Positions 44,739 to 57,516 of a stretch of 64,000 nucleotides of DNA are shown piece by piece. The stretch lies in contig NC_135066.1 of NCBI RefSeq assembly GCF_051401765.1, positions 24,307,501 through 24,371,500 on the forward strand, in the 5' to 3' direction. A program made the translations under genes and the position numbers. The notes under the pieces were generated by a model that saw only the letters and a program-made list of their open reading frames with translations, had not been told where the DNA came from and searched no databases. The DNA is from Calliopsis andreniformis. Its lineage: Eukaryota; Arthropoda; Insecta; Hymenoptera; Andrenidae. Each line of letters opens with the position of its first letter. Position 1 is the stretch's first letter.

Positions 44739-47700
44739 TCATATTTTATTTCTTAAATTTATATCGGTTATGAAATTAATTGTGTCGTTTGCTTTTTGTT
44801 CGTCACACAATGCTTGTTTTAGGTTGTCGAGAATATTAAATTTAACTCGGCTTGATTGGTACGAAGGGCAGTCAATCAAAAGGTGTTTCACCGTGATGGG
44901 AATATTACAGTGCGAATATATCTCGGGTTGGTTTTTTGTCATCAGGTGTTCGTGGGTCAATCTACAGTGGCCTATACGTAAACGGGTGAGGATTACTTGA
45001 CATCTTCTACTTTTGAGGTGGGGTTGAGGGTTTTCAAATATATGTTTCCTAATTTCGGTGATTTTTGCTGGACTCGATTGGATCCATTTGTTGTTCCAAT
45101 ATTCCTTGTTCTTTTTATGTAGGTATCTCTTTATGTCGTTATGGGTGCATGGCAGGTTATAGTAGAGATATTTCGTAGCTTCTTTAGCAGCTTCATCTAC
45201 GTGGTCGTTTTCGCTTATTCCAACATGTGATGGGATCCATGCATAAACAACTTCTTTATTCATAACGGAAATTTCATAGTTTAGATTTATTATGGATTCA
45301 ATTATTAGATCTTGTACTGAATATGGTTTAATGTTGTTGAGATTTTCTACGTAAATAGGACACATTTGGAGTTATGAGATGATTTGATTGCTTCCAGGGC
45401 TTGTTTTATGGCAAAAGCTTCACAAAAGAAGATAGAAGAGCAGTCATGTAGTCTGTATAGTCTTTTATTATCTGAGATAGTTATAGCGCATCCTTTTCCT
45501 TTATTAGTACATGATCCGTCTGTAAAAATTCTTGTTTAGTTGGAATATTTATCTTTTATACTGTTGAACAATTGTTGGTATATTATGGGATTTGTACACT
45601 TTTTTTCGAATTTATGGAGGGAGATGTCTGTTCTAATAGGTGGAATTTGCCATGGATAGTATTTTGATGTTTGCCTGGTTATTACTTCCGGAAAGGTAGT
45701 ATTTATGTCACTCAGGCAGGTGTTTAGTCGCAAATAAAACGGTTTGGGAAATGTTTGTCTTTTGTTGTATAGCTCGGTATATCTGTTTGAAAAGACATTA
45801 TGGTAGGCCGAGTTGTACGGAGAGAGGGATATCTTTGCTGCATAGGAAAAACATAGTTTTCATCTTCTTACGTATAGTGGTTCTTCATTTGCTTCTGCAA
45901 GGATGCTCATAATAGGACTCGTTCTATATGCTCCTATTGCGTATCTCATTCCTGATGAATGGACTGGGTTTAACATATTAGATGTATGGGGCTTAGCTGA
46001 GTCGTAGACGATAGCTCCATAGTCTAGTTTAGAACGGATTAAATTGTTGTATGTGTTCATGATTATTTTTTTATCTGCGCCCCAGTTGCACGATGAAATC
46101 GATTTAATTATAATCATTTGTCGGTTGCATTCTGCTTTCAAGTTATTAATTTGTGGTTTCCATGTTAATTTATTGTCAAAGGTTAGTCCAAGGATTTTTG
46201 TTGTAATATAAATTTTTAGTTTATGTACTCCCAGTAACAAATGGATTTGGTTGTCTAGATTTTTGGATTTGGAGAAGACTATGAATTCGGATTTTGTTTT
46301 GGAGATTTTAAATCCTGTTTCTGCGTCCATATTTGAATTTTATCTAACAATTCTTGGAGTTGTTTTTGGGTAGTTTTGATTTATTTCCACTGTTTAGAAT
46401 TGTGATATCGTCTGCGAAGATATATATTTTAATTGAGCGGGGAATAATGTAGAATAGTTCATTAATAGCTATTAGGAAGAGTGTTACGCTTATCACCGAT
46501 CCTTGGGGAACTCCGTTTTGTATTGTAAATTTGTCAGATAGATCATTTTTGAATTTGACTCTTATTGTTCTGTCTTGTAGGAAATTTGCAATAAATATGA
46601 GTATTTTTCCATTGATTCCGACATTCAGTAGTATTTTAACAATTCTGTCTCGCCACACCATATCGTAGGCTTTTTCCAAATCTAAGTTTACAGCTACTAG
46701 ATGTTGATTAGTAATAAAAGCATCGCAAATATTACTTTCAATATTTATCAGGTGATCCAGTGTACAACAGTGTTGACGAAATCCACTTTGGTAAGGAAAA
46801 AAGAAATTTATACTGTTTAAGTATCAGGTTATTCTCTTGTTAATAATTTTTTCTAGTAGTTTGCATAATGTTGAAGTGAGTGAGATCGGTCTGTCATTTT
46901 CTGGATTAGTGTGGTCTTTGTTGGGTTTAGGAATTGGGATAACTGTTGCTTCTTTCCATTGGTTTGGAAAATGTCCGGATATCAGAATATCATTGTACAA
47001 GTTTGTGATATATTTTAAAGCTTTTTTTGGAAGTTTCTTGAGGAAAATGTTGAAGATTCCATCCGGTCTAGGGCTTGAATTGTTTGTATTTGAGAGAACT
47101 ACTTCGATTTCTGATAGTTGAATAGGTAAATTAATATCTTCATTTGATTGGGTATTGGATTCGAGGATTTTTTCAATGATTACGTCTGAACTATTTTTGT
47201 AGGTTTGAAATTCTGGTTAGTAGTTGGAATCATTTGAGTTCTTTTGCAAATGTGCGTGCTAATATTTTAGCCATATCTTCAGGTTTGATTACAATAGTAC
47301 CTTCTGCAGTTAGTATTATATTGGGGAGGGATGGATACTTTTCTATTCCGTTAATCTCCTTTATCTTATCCCATACTATGGAGGTGGGAGTAGAGGAATT
47401 CATGGATGAGATGTATCTTTCCCAAGATTTTTTTTTTGTTGCTTTAGTATTTTACGTGAGTAAGCTCTGGAGCGTTTAAAATCACATAAATTATCGTAGG
47501 TTGGGTGCCGTTTATATCTATGGAAGGCATGTTTATATGTTTTAGTTACTTTGCTGCATTCTTCGTTCCACCATGGCAATCTTTTTTTTTGTGGTTTACC
47601 TGATGACCTAGGGATCGAAATTTTAGCAGCATCAAGCATTATGATAGTCAGAGCTTCTACTTTTTCATGAATGTTCGTTTCTGTTTGTTCTGATCGTGGT

Positions 47701-48458
47701 TTAAGATCATCAATTTTGTTGGATATTATTTCTTGATATTTTGTGAAATCACCTTTGTTAAATTTCCATTTTGGTTTATATTTACTGTTGTTTTGGTTTG
47801 GATTTAGGTTATGTTGTAAAAGTATAGGGTAGTGATCACTTCCATATAAATCTTGAGTAGTTATCCAGTTTATAGTATGAGCTATTGAAGGGCTAGCTAT
47901 TGAAAGGTGAATTGAACTGAATTTACTGTAGGAATTATTGAAATGCGTTGGTTGAATGTTATTTAGTAGTATTAGATTTAAATCACTTATAATTTGTTCT
48001 ATTATTTTTCCTCTGTCATCTAATTTATACGATCCCCAAGTGTAGCTGAGGCTATTTAAGTCACTCATTAGTATGAAAGGTTTTGGGAGTTGTTTGATTA
48101 GGTTTGTTATTTCATAATGGGACAGAGAGCGACTGTTGGGGAGGTATATATTACAGATGGTAATTGGTCCTTTAGCAAAGAGAACAGAGGTTGTGACACA
48201 TTCCAGTGATGCGTTTAATATAATTCTGGTTGTTTTGTAATTCTTTTTTGTGTAGATAGCTATACCTCCGCTAGCATGGTCTGGATTTTCTCTATGCTTA
48301 AAGACTTGGGAATAACATTTTAAATATGCATAGTAAGTATTGGTGAAATTCGTTTCTTGCAGACATATCACGTCTGGACTATATTTGTTAATTAGAATAT
48401 GGAGATTTTCTTTTTGAGGTCGATAGCCGTTGATATTCCATTGCAGGATATAGCTCAT
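44739..48458 (-). pseudogene. ORF2 of I-type element (EN, RT, RNase H)
   Basis: Endonuclease, 48458-47400 (352 codons): LQWNINGYRP, CLQETNF, GGIAIYTKK, LMSDLNSLSYTWGS and YGSDHYPI, with all core motifs recognisable. Reverse transcriptase, about 47390-45860, in several frames: a piece at 46344-46679 has EKAYDMVWRDRI (first catalytic Asp replaced or just upstream), NGVPQGSVIS and FADDITIL (catalytic DD). RNase H, 45365-44739: VYAWIPSHVGISENDHVDEAAKEA, then a CCHC-like region (HCRLTHEHL, HCNIPITVKHLLIDCP). Frame breaks near 47390, 46340, 45800 and 45370. Confidence 0.8.
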
Positions 48459-48549
48459 AATTGTTTCGTTACTCGCTAGAATGTTTTAAAATCGTCGTCA
48501 CTATTCTCGGATAGAGTAATGGAGTCTTTATCGGAGGGGTTTTGTTTAT

Positions 48550-49781
48550 TTAGTTTTTTTTTAATATTGTAAATCTTCTTTTGATGTTTTTGTCGATAAG
48601 AAATTTTCGAGTGTTTTCTAGCATAGCAATTAAGGACTCAAAATCTGTCGTATATTCTGATGTGATTTCTAAAATGTTAGGGTTGCCTTTCGTTTTTTCT
48701 AGTAAACTTTTGAATTGTAAATAATTTAGGGGGTAAGAGTTGTCTGGATTAGGCAGAATTTCTTTGATTGGTAGGAGCTGTTTTTTGAGAACGAAATCTT
48801 CTTCTTCAGGATCAGTTTTGGCGGTTTTCATTCTTTTTTGTTTTGCTTTTTCATCAGTCTTCTGTGTCTCTATTGCAGTTAATTTATTTAAGACGTTTTC
48901 ATCGCTGTTCGAGGGATATTCTGTTTTGTCATTATGTACCGTTAAATTGTTTGAGGATACTGATAGAGGACGTTTTGATGGTTTTTGTAGAGGAACCATT
49001 TGTGGAGAATAGAAAGTCTTTTGCAACGGTGTGATTTCAGGAAAATCTTCATTCATGTTGTTTTGTTTTGATAACGTGTTGATTATTGATTGATTTTCAT
49101 TTGGTAATGTATTTGTATCGGTTTCTTGGCAATTTTTAGCTACGTGACCTTGTTGTTTACAGAGGAAGTACGACATTACTCCAGATGAAGGATAAACCCA
49201 ATAGTTAGTGTCTTCAAAATTTATCTTAATTGAAGCTGAAATTTTCTCTAAATCCTCGGGGTGAATGTAGACTTGTCGCCGAAAACTTAGTATATGGGTG
49301 AAGCCAGGTTCTGACATACCTACTCTCAGAAAGGTTATTTCGGATCCCAATCTTATATTCAGTTTCTTAAATTCATTTTCCAAAACGTTATGAGGAATTA
49401 TAGGGCAGACATTAGACAGTATAATCCTTTTGAATTTTGTTAATAAGGGACGGATTTCGAGTGTAGTGTTACCAATAGTTATGTTGATTTGTTAACGGTT
49501 AAATTATTTACAATTTCTTTGTTTGCCAGGTATAGACATATTCGGTTTATAGAAATTCTTGAGACAAATCGTATGTTGTTTGGGTTTACTAATTTACCAG
49601 CCGCTTGGGTGTAATCTTTTAGAGGGATCCCTTCAATTGAGTCGATCGCTATGGCTTGCTCTTTAGTCGGGAAATTGTCCTTTTGAGCTATGGTGGCGTA
49701 ACTAGTTGTGTGTATATTACTTACATTTTGATTAGACGTTGACATATTAACACGGAAATGAACTTCTTGATCAGAAGTCAT
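48550..49781 (-). pseudogene. ORF1 of I-type element
   Basis: Two pieces: 49479-49781 (100 codons, starting MTSDQEVHF, with KEQAIAIDSIEG) and 48550-49383 (277 codons), with a frame break between 49383 and 49479. A knuckle-like stretch, YFLCKQQGHVAKNC, keeps the second Cys, His and last Cys, but the first Cys is Tyr; the relative at 1.3 kb has it intact. The C-terminal half is lysine-rich (KTDEKAKQKRMKTAKTD). It would bind template RNA. Confidence 0.75.
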
Positions 49782-49976
49782 TTCATACGTTGTAGATAGT
49801 GCAGAAACCCTTAGTGGGTCTCAAAAGGAACGCGTAACACAGGTGATAGGCTTGAACTTGTATTCTAGTTGTGTTGATATATTTATGTCTATATAGGCAC
49901 TCGCGAAACTGGTTACCGAGAAACGTAAACACGTCTGACTCCTGTGAAGGTACGTTTGCGACTGAGTGTCATACTT

Positions 49977-51340
49977 ATTGATATATACAAATCCTTGTTC
50001 TTCGAATCATAGTGTTATAGAATGATGTTACCGTATTATGATGCTTTAATTTCTCGAATGCTAAGCTGTTTATCGAGTCATACGAAAAACTTAGTATACG
50101 TGAAAATGTTCTAACTCGTCTGCAGTTAGATTAATACAGGCTTTATAAAAATTAAAATAGCAGAGCACCCTAATAATATCAGCACGCGATTCTCTGATTC
50201 AAAGGATTTGTATCAACAAGCATGGCAGTTTTAACCATACAGTTTGTAATGAAAATGGTAAATGTAAAGTAATACAATGATTAATAAATGTATTATTAGT
50301 ACTTATCATGACATTGGCATTGCTCATTTTTCTGTACGCATATCGAAAAAATTTTTACATTCAATTTTCTCAGAAACTGAGTATCCTATAAAAAATTTGT
50401 ATTCTTTATTTTCGATTTATTATAACATGTAGAATCGTCCCTTCTCGGTTGTATCATCTTGTACATAAACTTGTTTCAATTTAATTGTTCATCAAAACTA
50501 AGCATTGGCACGGGATATTCTGTTGGGAAACTATCCCTGCTTTAGCTGTGACGCACGGAGTTTGCTCAGATAAGCGTGTTTTCGGAGATCGGTAAGCACG
50601 ACAAAATAGATGAGTAAGACTGAAAGTCCAAAAACTAAAGATCGGCTTACTCACGCTACAGCTAAGTGTTAAGGGCTGAAATGATCACTTCCCCACCTAA
50701 TACCCGACAGTTATATATACTCCCATGAAAACCTACAGGGCAGACTAGTATTCAGAGCACTCTCCTGAAGTCAGATTGCGAACATAGCTTCTAAGTTTAA
50801 TTGTTGTACCCATTTGGAAATATATTTGTTAACGTTTTGAACGTGTATTATTCCAAAACCTCTGGGTTCCCAACAATTCCCAGAATGTCATCGTTTGATC
50901 TTTAGATTCATTTCTCAAAATTTCATGAAAATTTTTGGAAGTCTCACCGAAAAATTTCTTTCCGAGCCAGAAAGTGAAAATATCTGTAGTATCAAAAAGA
51001 CTGCGTGTAGCTCGTGCCACTTGCCGTTGGCTTGGACCTTAAACCTAAGCGTTTCAAGTTACTTTCAGAAGCTGTTCGAAGCAACCTGAACCACCAAGCT
51101 GACCTACTGTTCAAGCCCCACAATGTCGCTCGGAATGATATTTCGTAGGGCTTCTGTTGGACATGATCGATACACGCGTCTCGTGCAGTAGTATGAGTAG
51201 TGGAGGGGGATGTTCTCAATAACTCGCGTGCCAAATCTGGATATTACAAACCGTCTGACTAGGCACCACCTGATGTACACCAGCCGAACTAAACTTGTCA
51301 CTTTTTTATTCTGTTCATTCCTAACCTCGTAAAATGCACT
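49977..51340 (-). mobile_element. foldback transposon family A, copy 2 (invaded)
   Basis: Inverted relative to copy 1 at 10400-11620. It shares TTGGCACGCGAGTTATTGA, GTTCGGCTGGT, the GATCAAACGATGACATTCTG block and TACAACCGAGAAGGGACGAT. The inner palindrome is at 49977-50290. Its other arm begins at 44464 and probably at 42960-43051, so this one element has been split by two LTRs and a non-LTR insertion. Confidence 0.65.
50521..50875 (+). mobile_element. solo LTR, 355 bp, copia-like ends
   Basis: It starts TGTTGGGAAACTATCCC and ends GGGTTCCCAACA, flanked by ATTC at 50517-50520 and 50876-50879. A TTATATATACTCCC box lies at 50711. It interrupts foldback family A at a point where copy 1 (10820) is continuous. 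The TGTTGGGAA ends resemble copia elements; the class is a guess. Confidence 0.75.
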
Positions 51341-51360
51341 GTTCACATAGGAATACACTT

Positions 51361-51628
51361 TTTGTCCTTACATTAGAAGATTACAAGCTAGGAAAAGACT
51401 CATTCGATAGAGAAATGTTCAATCGAAAGCGCTTTAAACAATTTGTAAGTTACCTAAAAATGTTTTGATTTTATGGCTGTGAATTGTCGATTTTTCCTGT
51501 ACTATGAATACTCGTATTACTGAGTATCAACAGAATCTGGCTAAATTGTGATCAGAACGTTCTAGATTAACCGTCCTCTATCGAATTTGTCCTTTCCCAG
51601 TTTAAAATCTTCTAATATAAGGACAAAA
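51361..51628. repeat. short foldback repeat (family E, copy 2)
   Basis: The arms GTCCTTACATTAGAAGATTA and AATCTTCTAATATAAGGAC enclose an AT-rich centre. Same element as at 10066-10350 and again next to foldback family A. Confidence 0.65.
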
Positions 51629-51630
51629 GT

Positions 51631-52199
51631 TGTTGCGGATTGGCTACGTGGGTCGGCGGCGGATGCGCACTGAGCCATTGCGCAACCACGCGACCGGCAA
51701 CGTTCGATGGCGAGTGAGCTCTCGAATCGGTTAGCCGTTAGCCAATCGCTGAGTCAGATGTCAGCACCGTCTGGCGGTGATTTGGGCATCGATTATCGAT
51801 TCTGGATTAGCCAACTACTATTAGCTAATCGAAACGTCTCGATCGGTGTTATTGTCGCTCGCTCGGCGAACGGACGGCAACGCTCGCGGAATCGCTCTCT
51901 TGTGCGCGCTCGCTCAGCCGTATCGGATCCTTTTTCTTGCGACGTCGTGCGTCTTTTGACTGGTGGCGACATTAAACTGATTCTCGATTGCGAAACACGT
52001 AATTCAATTAAGTGAGTAAATATTCGCGAGAACAATTCAACTCACACGAATTGTTTTATTAACACTCCTCGTACAGAACCATTGTTTTGATTACAACGTT
52101 TAAGTTTTTTGTACCGTTGATCGTGCGTTAACGAACCCGTTGGGCGAAATAAAGACTTTTATTTTTAAGCCATTTCCTCGAGTCAATCCGTACTAAACA
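51631..52199 (+). mobile_element. LTR-like GC-rich block
   Basis: It starts TGTTGCGGATTGGC and ends TACTAAACA, is GC-rich, and has AATAAA at 52149-52154 near its end. It separates the family E repeat (GGACAAAAG) from the arm of the 9918-type MITE (CCCGTAAACCTC), which are adjacent near 10060, so something was inserted here. The target duplication is unclear, which lowers confidence. Confidence 0.4.
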
Positions 52200-52205
52200 G
52201 TTCTA

Positions 52206-52283
52206 TTCCCGTAAACCTCTGTTTTTGCTTTATTTTGTCGGTAATGTCAGCCTTCTGACATATCCGGGTCTACCCCCTTAAGT
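52206..52283. repeat. single arm of the 9918-type MITE
   Basis: GTAAACCTCTGTTTTTGC, then TTTTGTCGGTAATGTCA, then CTGACATATCCGGGTCTACC match the right arm of 9918-10057 on the minus strand. The second arm is missing. Confidence 0.65.
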
Positions 52284-53088
52284 TTATATTAAATTTAAGT
52301 GCTGCAATTAAAAAAAGTGTGTTTTTGAAGGAAAGCAAAAAACTGTTTATCAGTTTAGGAGAAAATTATTTACTAAATCCATAATATTAACATAGAAAAT
52401 ATTTTTTTAATGTAAATTATCTTGCTTGAATAATTAGTGAACAGATATGTTGCGAAACACCTGCCGACACATGGGCGCTTTTAATACGCCGTTTTTTCGA
52501 AAATACATATACGAGTTTCGCAAATACTTGTATTAATACGTCAAGGAAGGTTCATAGAGTTATAATTAATCAATTTCGGCGAAGAAAACGTCTTCTAAGA
52601 TACTTATTATGTATGTATTTGTCACGCATTGCTGGGATGAATTAACTTATCCGAAGTATATTTTTATTAACATAGCATAAATACAAGCAAATATTTCAGA
52701 AGCGATGAATTTCAGAATAAATGTTCCTTATTACTTTTATATAAAATACCTTATTCCACTGAATGTAGTCATACAAAATCAGACATCTCATTTAGAATAA
52801 GTATATTGCCACTCTGGTATATGAGTTTTAAAACAATACATCTTTTGTAAATAGCATTTTCGTTTATTGCTTGAAGTTATAGGGATCAATATAGGTGATA
52901 GTTTAGTTTTAGTAGTACACTTTGTATATTGGGTGGTATGGTAAGAATATCAGTGCCAGTGTTGTACATTTGTTTCCTACATCCACCGCTCGAAAATCGC
53001 AGTAGACGCTCGAAATCAGTGGCTTTTCGAGAAGTCGATATTTCAGAATTCAGGTCGTAAGACGCGAACATCCATTATATGTCATATA
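52284..53088. other. unassigned AT-rich DNA
   Basis: No supported gene or repeat. Confidence 0.45.
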
Positions 53089-53390
53089 TATCCTGTATAC
53101 TCGTCTGTGGCTTTGCAAATTTTACTATAAAATGCAAAGGATTAACAAATCTCTGCTTAGAAAAATAACATCGATTTAATGTCACTCTAATGGATGTAAT
53201 TAAATGGAGTTATATTTTTAGATAATAAAGAAAATTATAAATAAAATTTAAACCTTAGTCTATACCGTCAAAATGGTACACTATGAATAGCAAAAACATG
53301 AGTTCTTTTACCAATTAAGTCCCACGAACAAAGACAATATGACATTAAAATGAGCCGTATAATACACACCACAAACGAGTATACAGGATA
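53089..53390. mobile_element. about 300-bp MITE
   Basis: Inverted ends TATCCTGTATACTCGTCTGTG and CCACAAACGAGTATACAGGATA (compared as 18-base cores TCCTGTATACTCGT and ACGAGTATACAGGA). The interior is AT-rich and non-coding. The target duplication is unclear. Confidence 0.5.
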
Positions 53391-54186
53391 GACTGGACAT
53401 GCAATACTTCTCCTGTCTTACATCTTTGGAGCTCTAGAGCTCCATTATCATTTTTGTGTCGCGCCCAACGTTAGTGGCTGCGTATGAAATAAGAATGCAG
53501 CACTGTGGACAGTAAGAATTGCAATTATAATATCGATCTGAAATTGAATACAAGGTGCGCTAAAGGTTAGCTAGAGTTAGATTATCAGTTATTAATAATT
53601 GATATACAACCACCGACGAGATATAAAGTATATATTGTCAATGATATAGATAGCATATTTAGGGAGTCAAGACCTAAAACCCCTGTTTTTCGAATTGTTA
53701 CAATTTTCTATCTGAAAACTTTCTTCAGAAATGAATTATTTTCAAATATGAGCTTACATAAACTTCTTCCGAGGGATTCACATAGTACTTTTGTTACGTT
53801 TTACTATATTTGTAACAAATCCTTTAATTCTTCCTATTTTATAGTAACATTTATTACATAGTTTGAATAAATGAAATACTACGAATTTATAATGAAATTA
53901 TTTTAAAAAATTAATAAAATATTTAATCTAAGAATAAATTTTTAAAACTCTTCCTATATACTTATACTTATTTATTAATTTTTATAAATAAAGTACTTAT
54001 TTATAAAGAAAACAATTAAGGTAATTGTTTAGGATTAGGGCCTCCTCGCCAATTTTTTTGCACCTTTGTTACATTGTAGATTTTGATCTGTAGATTAAGA
54101 ATCTGGAAGAAACAATTATCGTTCGCTTCTCGTTTTTGATATATAAATGTTTACGTCATAGTGCGTGCGCCGACGTATCAGATATA
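53391..54186. other. unassigned AT-rich DNA
   Basis: No gene. It contains the 14-base palindrome-like GGAGCTCTAGAGCTCC at 53430-53445. The remainder is low-complexity A/T. Confidence 0.4.
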
Positions 54187-57100
54187 CAATGTGTCTCAAA
54201 TTAAGTGCGGGAGCAGGAAATGGGAGATTCCTGGGGTGATTCTAAACATTTGCAAAAATCCTTTGCAAAAATGTCCTCCGAAGCTTTGTTAACGAGTTAT
54301 TATCGAAAAAAACCCGACCAATCAGAGAGCGTGAATAGCGAGCGCTCGGCCGACCAGCGACAGGGCACAAGCTACGCGGAGCATCTGCTATTCACCGTGC
54401 TCGAGGCTTGTACAAGAAACTCAAAATATTTACGTCAATGCTCAATTTCTTCTAAACTATTTGATGAAAAATTATGAAATAAATTAGGACCACGTTAACT
54501 ATTGAGACATATATTATAGAATTTTTTCAGATTTTTAAATTAATTATCCAAGCCGTAAAAAATAAAAAACGAGAAGAAAGAATTTAAAAATGCCGATTTA
54601 GTAAAGTAATGCCATAGTAAAAAAGATAAAAAACAATGTTTTCGTAGTTCCTACGGATTGTACGTTATTTTACTGTGTATTAAAACATTGAAAACTGTAC
54701 AAGAATACTTATTTCATAATGCATGAACGAAAATTGGACATATTAGTTGCTGTAATTGGTAAAAAGTACGGAAACATTGATTTTTATTTTTTTAATTATG
54801 ACGGACCAAAGCAAAAAATGTTTAATTAAATTGAGATTACTAATATGACTCTAGTAATATGAGTAATTACTATCGGTAAAACTGAACAATTCGGAGAGAA
54901 ATTCACCTACTGCCTGAACACTTCCTCCATTGGGTCACTATGCCGATCCCGGTCATTGGGTGATGATGCCCAGGTAGCGATGATCGCAGGTACAACAGCA
55001 CAAGGAGCCACCTATCATTTACAACACTTCGCGGTCACTAACACTGTATCACTCCACTAAACGAGCGCTTGACCTTTTATTGACCAACAACCGATTATTT
55101 TGAAACGCTCTGCGGCATTCCGTAAATAAAAACAAGATGTTATACAGTTCGGCGGCGAAATTGCAATCCATACTGACGATTTTTTCCGAAGTCTCTTTCC
55201 TGGTGCCCTCGCAACACTCCAGCGCGACTTCTCAGGGTGTAGTTTCATCGAAATACTCGAATTTGATTTATTAGTTGACACCAACGAGGTTGGATCTACC
55301 TCGGTTACTCATCGATGAGGGGAAAATACGGCAATTGCTTTCTCATTCTTTAGTTACTTCAATATCAGAGTCTTGCAACCGGTATGCATTTTATTACGAC
55401 ACACACACAGTGATCATCCGATGTTTGTTTCTGTCTTCCCCAATTTTTGTAAACCTTTTCGACCTATAGGAGAGGCTTACCTATGTATTAAAGATTTGTT
55501 GAATCTTTTACGTGCACGTAAATGCATTTAGGTACATGGAAAATCAGGATCTCCTTTATAAACCACTTGGAAATTAAATTCAATACAATGGCAAACCGTT
55601 TATCTGGTTTTGTCATTTAAATAGAAAATATAAGATAATATACTTTTCCGTATCATTTTCCTGTCCTTCCCACAAGAAAATTTGATCCATACTTTTCCCT
55701 TCGAAATATTTCTACGAATAACTGTTTCTTTCTTCGATTTTGTTTCATAAAAACATTTTGTAAGGTAGCAGGGCAAACAATAAGAATAAATGTACGGTCT
55801 CTACATGTACAGCGTGATAAAAAGCAAAGATCGGTCGCAGGACGCAGCCATTGAAATAGTTATAGGTATTCGAATACAATTGATGTATTTAACCCCTGCT
55901 GCGGCGACGAATTAGTCTCTGCCAGACATTCGTTTACCAAATGTTTAAGGGCAAAAGAGTTTCCCCAACACGGTTTTTAACAACAGGCAATTCCATATTT
56001 CATCCGTCCGAATGCATCGAAAGGACTTCCATGGTAAGCGCGACGCGACCCTCGCGGCCTTCGGTCTCGGATACGGATCGATCCTTCGAACTAGGCAAGG
56101 CAATACCTGTGATCATAAACGGCCACATCTGCAAGACACTCGTTACGGTCTCCTATCCTAATCCGATATGCCTTTGCTTTTCCCCATGAATTTGCTTGTG
56201 ACTTTTTCGACTTGAAGGAGAGACTACCACCTCCACTACAAAAAGTAACCTTGTTGGTCTCAACTAGCAAATGAAGTTCGGATATTCTGACGAAGCTACA
56301 CCCCGAGAAGTCGTGCTGGAGGGATGCAAGGGCATGAGGAAGGAGACTTCGGAAAAAATCACTAGTATCGATCTTAATTTCGCCGCCGAACTGTGTAACG
56401 TTTTTTTATTTACGAAATGGCGCAGAACATTTCAAAATAGTCGGTTGTCGGTCATTAAAAGGTCAAGTACTCGTTTAGTGAAGTGATCAGTGTTAGTGAC
56501 CGCGAAGTGTTGTAAATGCAAGGTGTCTTCTTGTGATCTTGGATACCTGCGATCAGTGCTATCTGGCCATCATTCCCCAATGATCGGGATCGGCACAACG
56601 ACCCAATGGAGGAAGTGTTCAGGCAGTAGATCAATTCCTGTCCGAATGGTTCAGTTTTACCGATAGTAATTAGTCATATTACTAGAGTTATATTAGTAAT
56701 CTCAATTTATTTAAACATTTTTTGCTTTGGTCCGTCATAGTTAAAAGAATAAAAATCAATGTTTCCGTACTTTTTACCGATTACAGCAACTAATACGCCC
56801 AATTTTCATTCATCTATTATGAAATAAGTATTATTGTACAGTTTTCAATGTTTTGATACACAGTAATATAACGTACAATCCGTAGGAACTACGAAAGCAT
56901 TACTTTTTATTTCTTTTACTATGGCATTACTTTACTAAATCAGCATTTCTAAATTCTTTTTCCTCGTTTTTTATTTTTGACAACTTGGATAATTAATTTA
57001 AAAATATGAACAAATTCTATGATATGTGTTGCGATAGCTAACGTATTCCTCATTTTTTTTTCATAATTTTCCATCCATTAGTTTAAGAGAAATTGAGCAA

Positions 57101-57327
57101 TAACATAGATATCTTGAGTTTCTGAAAGTAGTGAACGCTACGCGTAGCTTGTGCCCTGTCATCAGACAGCCGTCCGTCCGCTATAGGCGCTCTCTGATTG
57201 GTCTATGTTTTTCATTAATAATTGGTTGATGAAGGCTGGAAGGAAATTTTGGCTAAGGAGAAAGTTACTTAGAATTACCCCAGGAATGACCCCTTCTCGG
57301 GACTTACACTTATTCTGGGACACCCTG
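54187..57327. mobile_element. giant foldback element family B, copy 2 (about 1.1-kb arms)
   Basis: Bounded by TA, with ends CAATGTGTCTCAAATTAAGTG on the left and, read inverted, CAGGGTGTCCCAGAATAAGTG on the right. Arms are about 54187-55290 and 56245-57327. Both carry GACCAATCAGAGAG, TTTCGTAGTTCCTACGGAT, the TTACTAGAGT/ACTCTAGTAA block, and TTCGGCGGCGAAATT or its mirror. The 950-base centre is unpaired and GC-mixed, with no recognised gene. Each arm holds a homologous open stretch of about 70 codons running outward, ending in RSSxRLVx and a stop at equivalent positions (see findings). Confidence 0.7.
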
Positions 57328-57516
57328 TATACTGTAACAGAATTGAAAATTACTCTCAGTCCATATGATGATAAGCGATTTTTATATCTGATTCAAATGA
57401 TACACTACCTTGGGAGCATTATAAAATAACATTGTAAAGGGTAGAAGTTGTACAATAATGGATTGAAATTATTTTACGAAAATAGATTTATTTACATTTT
57501 TATATTAACATTGTAG
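57328..57516. other. flank of gypsy element 2
   Basis: AT-rich, no feature; ends in GTAG (57513-57516), the target duplication of the retrotransposon that follows. Confidence 0.6.

Larger units (their letters stand above)
44520..49964 (-). mobile_element. full-length I-type non-LTR retrotransposon with target duplication
   Basis: Flanked by AGTGTCATACTT at 44508-44519 and 49965-49976, with a T-run (poly-A on the element strand) at the 3' side. Element order on the minus strand is ORF1, endonuclease, reverse transcriptase, RNase H. RNase H after RT and a C-terminal Cys/His region place it in the I/LOA group. It has inserted into foldback family A, whose sequence continues on both sides. Frame breaks show it is no longer autonomous. 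Confidence 0.85.

Noticed and set aside
51707..52015. 102-codon open frame in a GC-rich block
   Set aside because: Arginine/serine-rich in both strands with no motif; lies in an LTR-like block.
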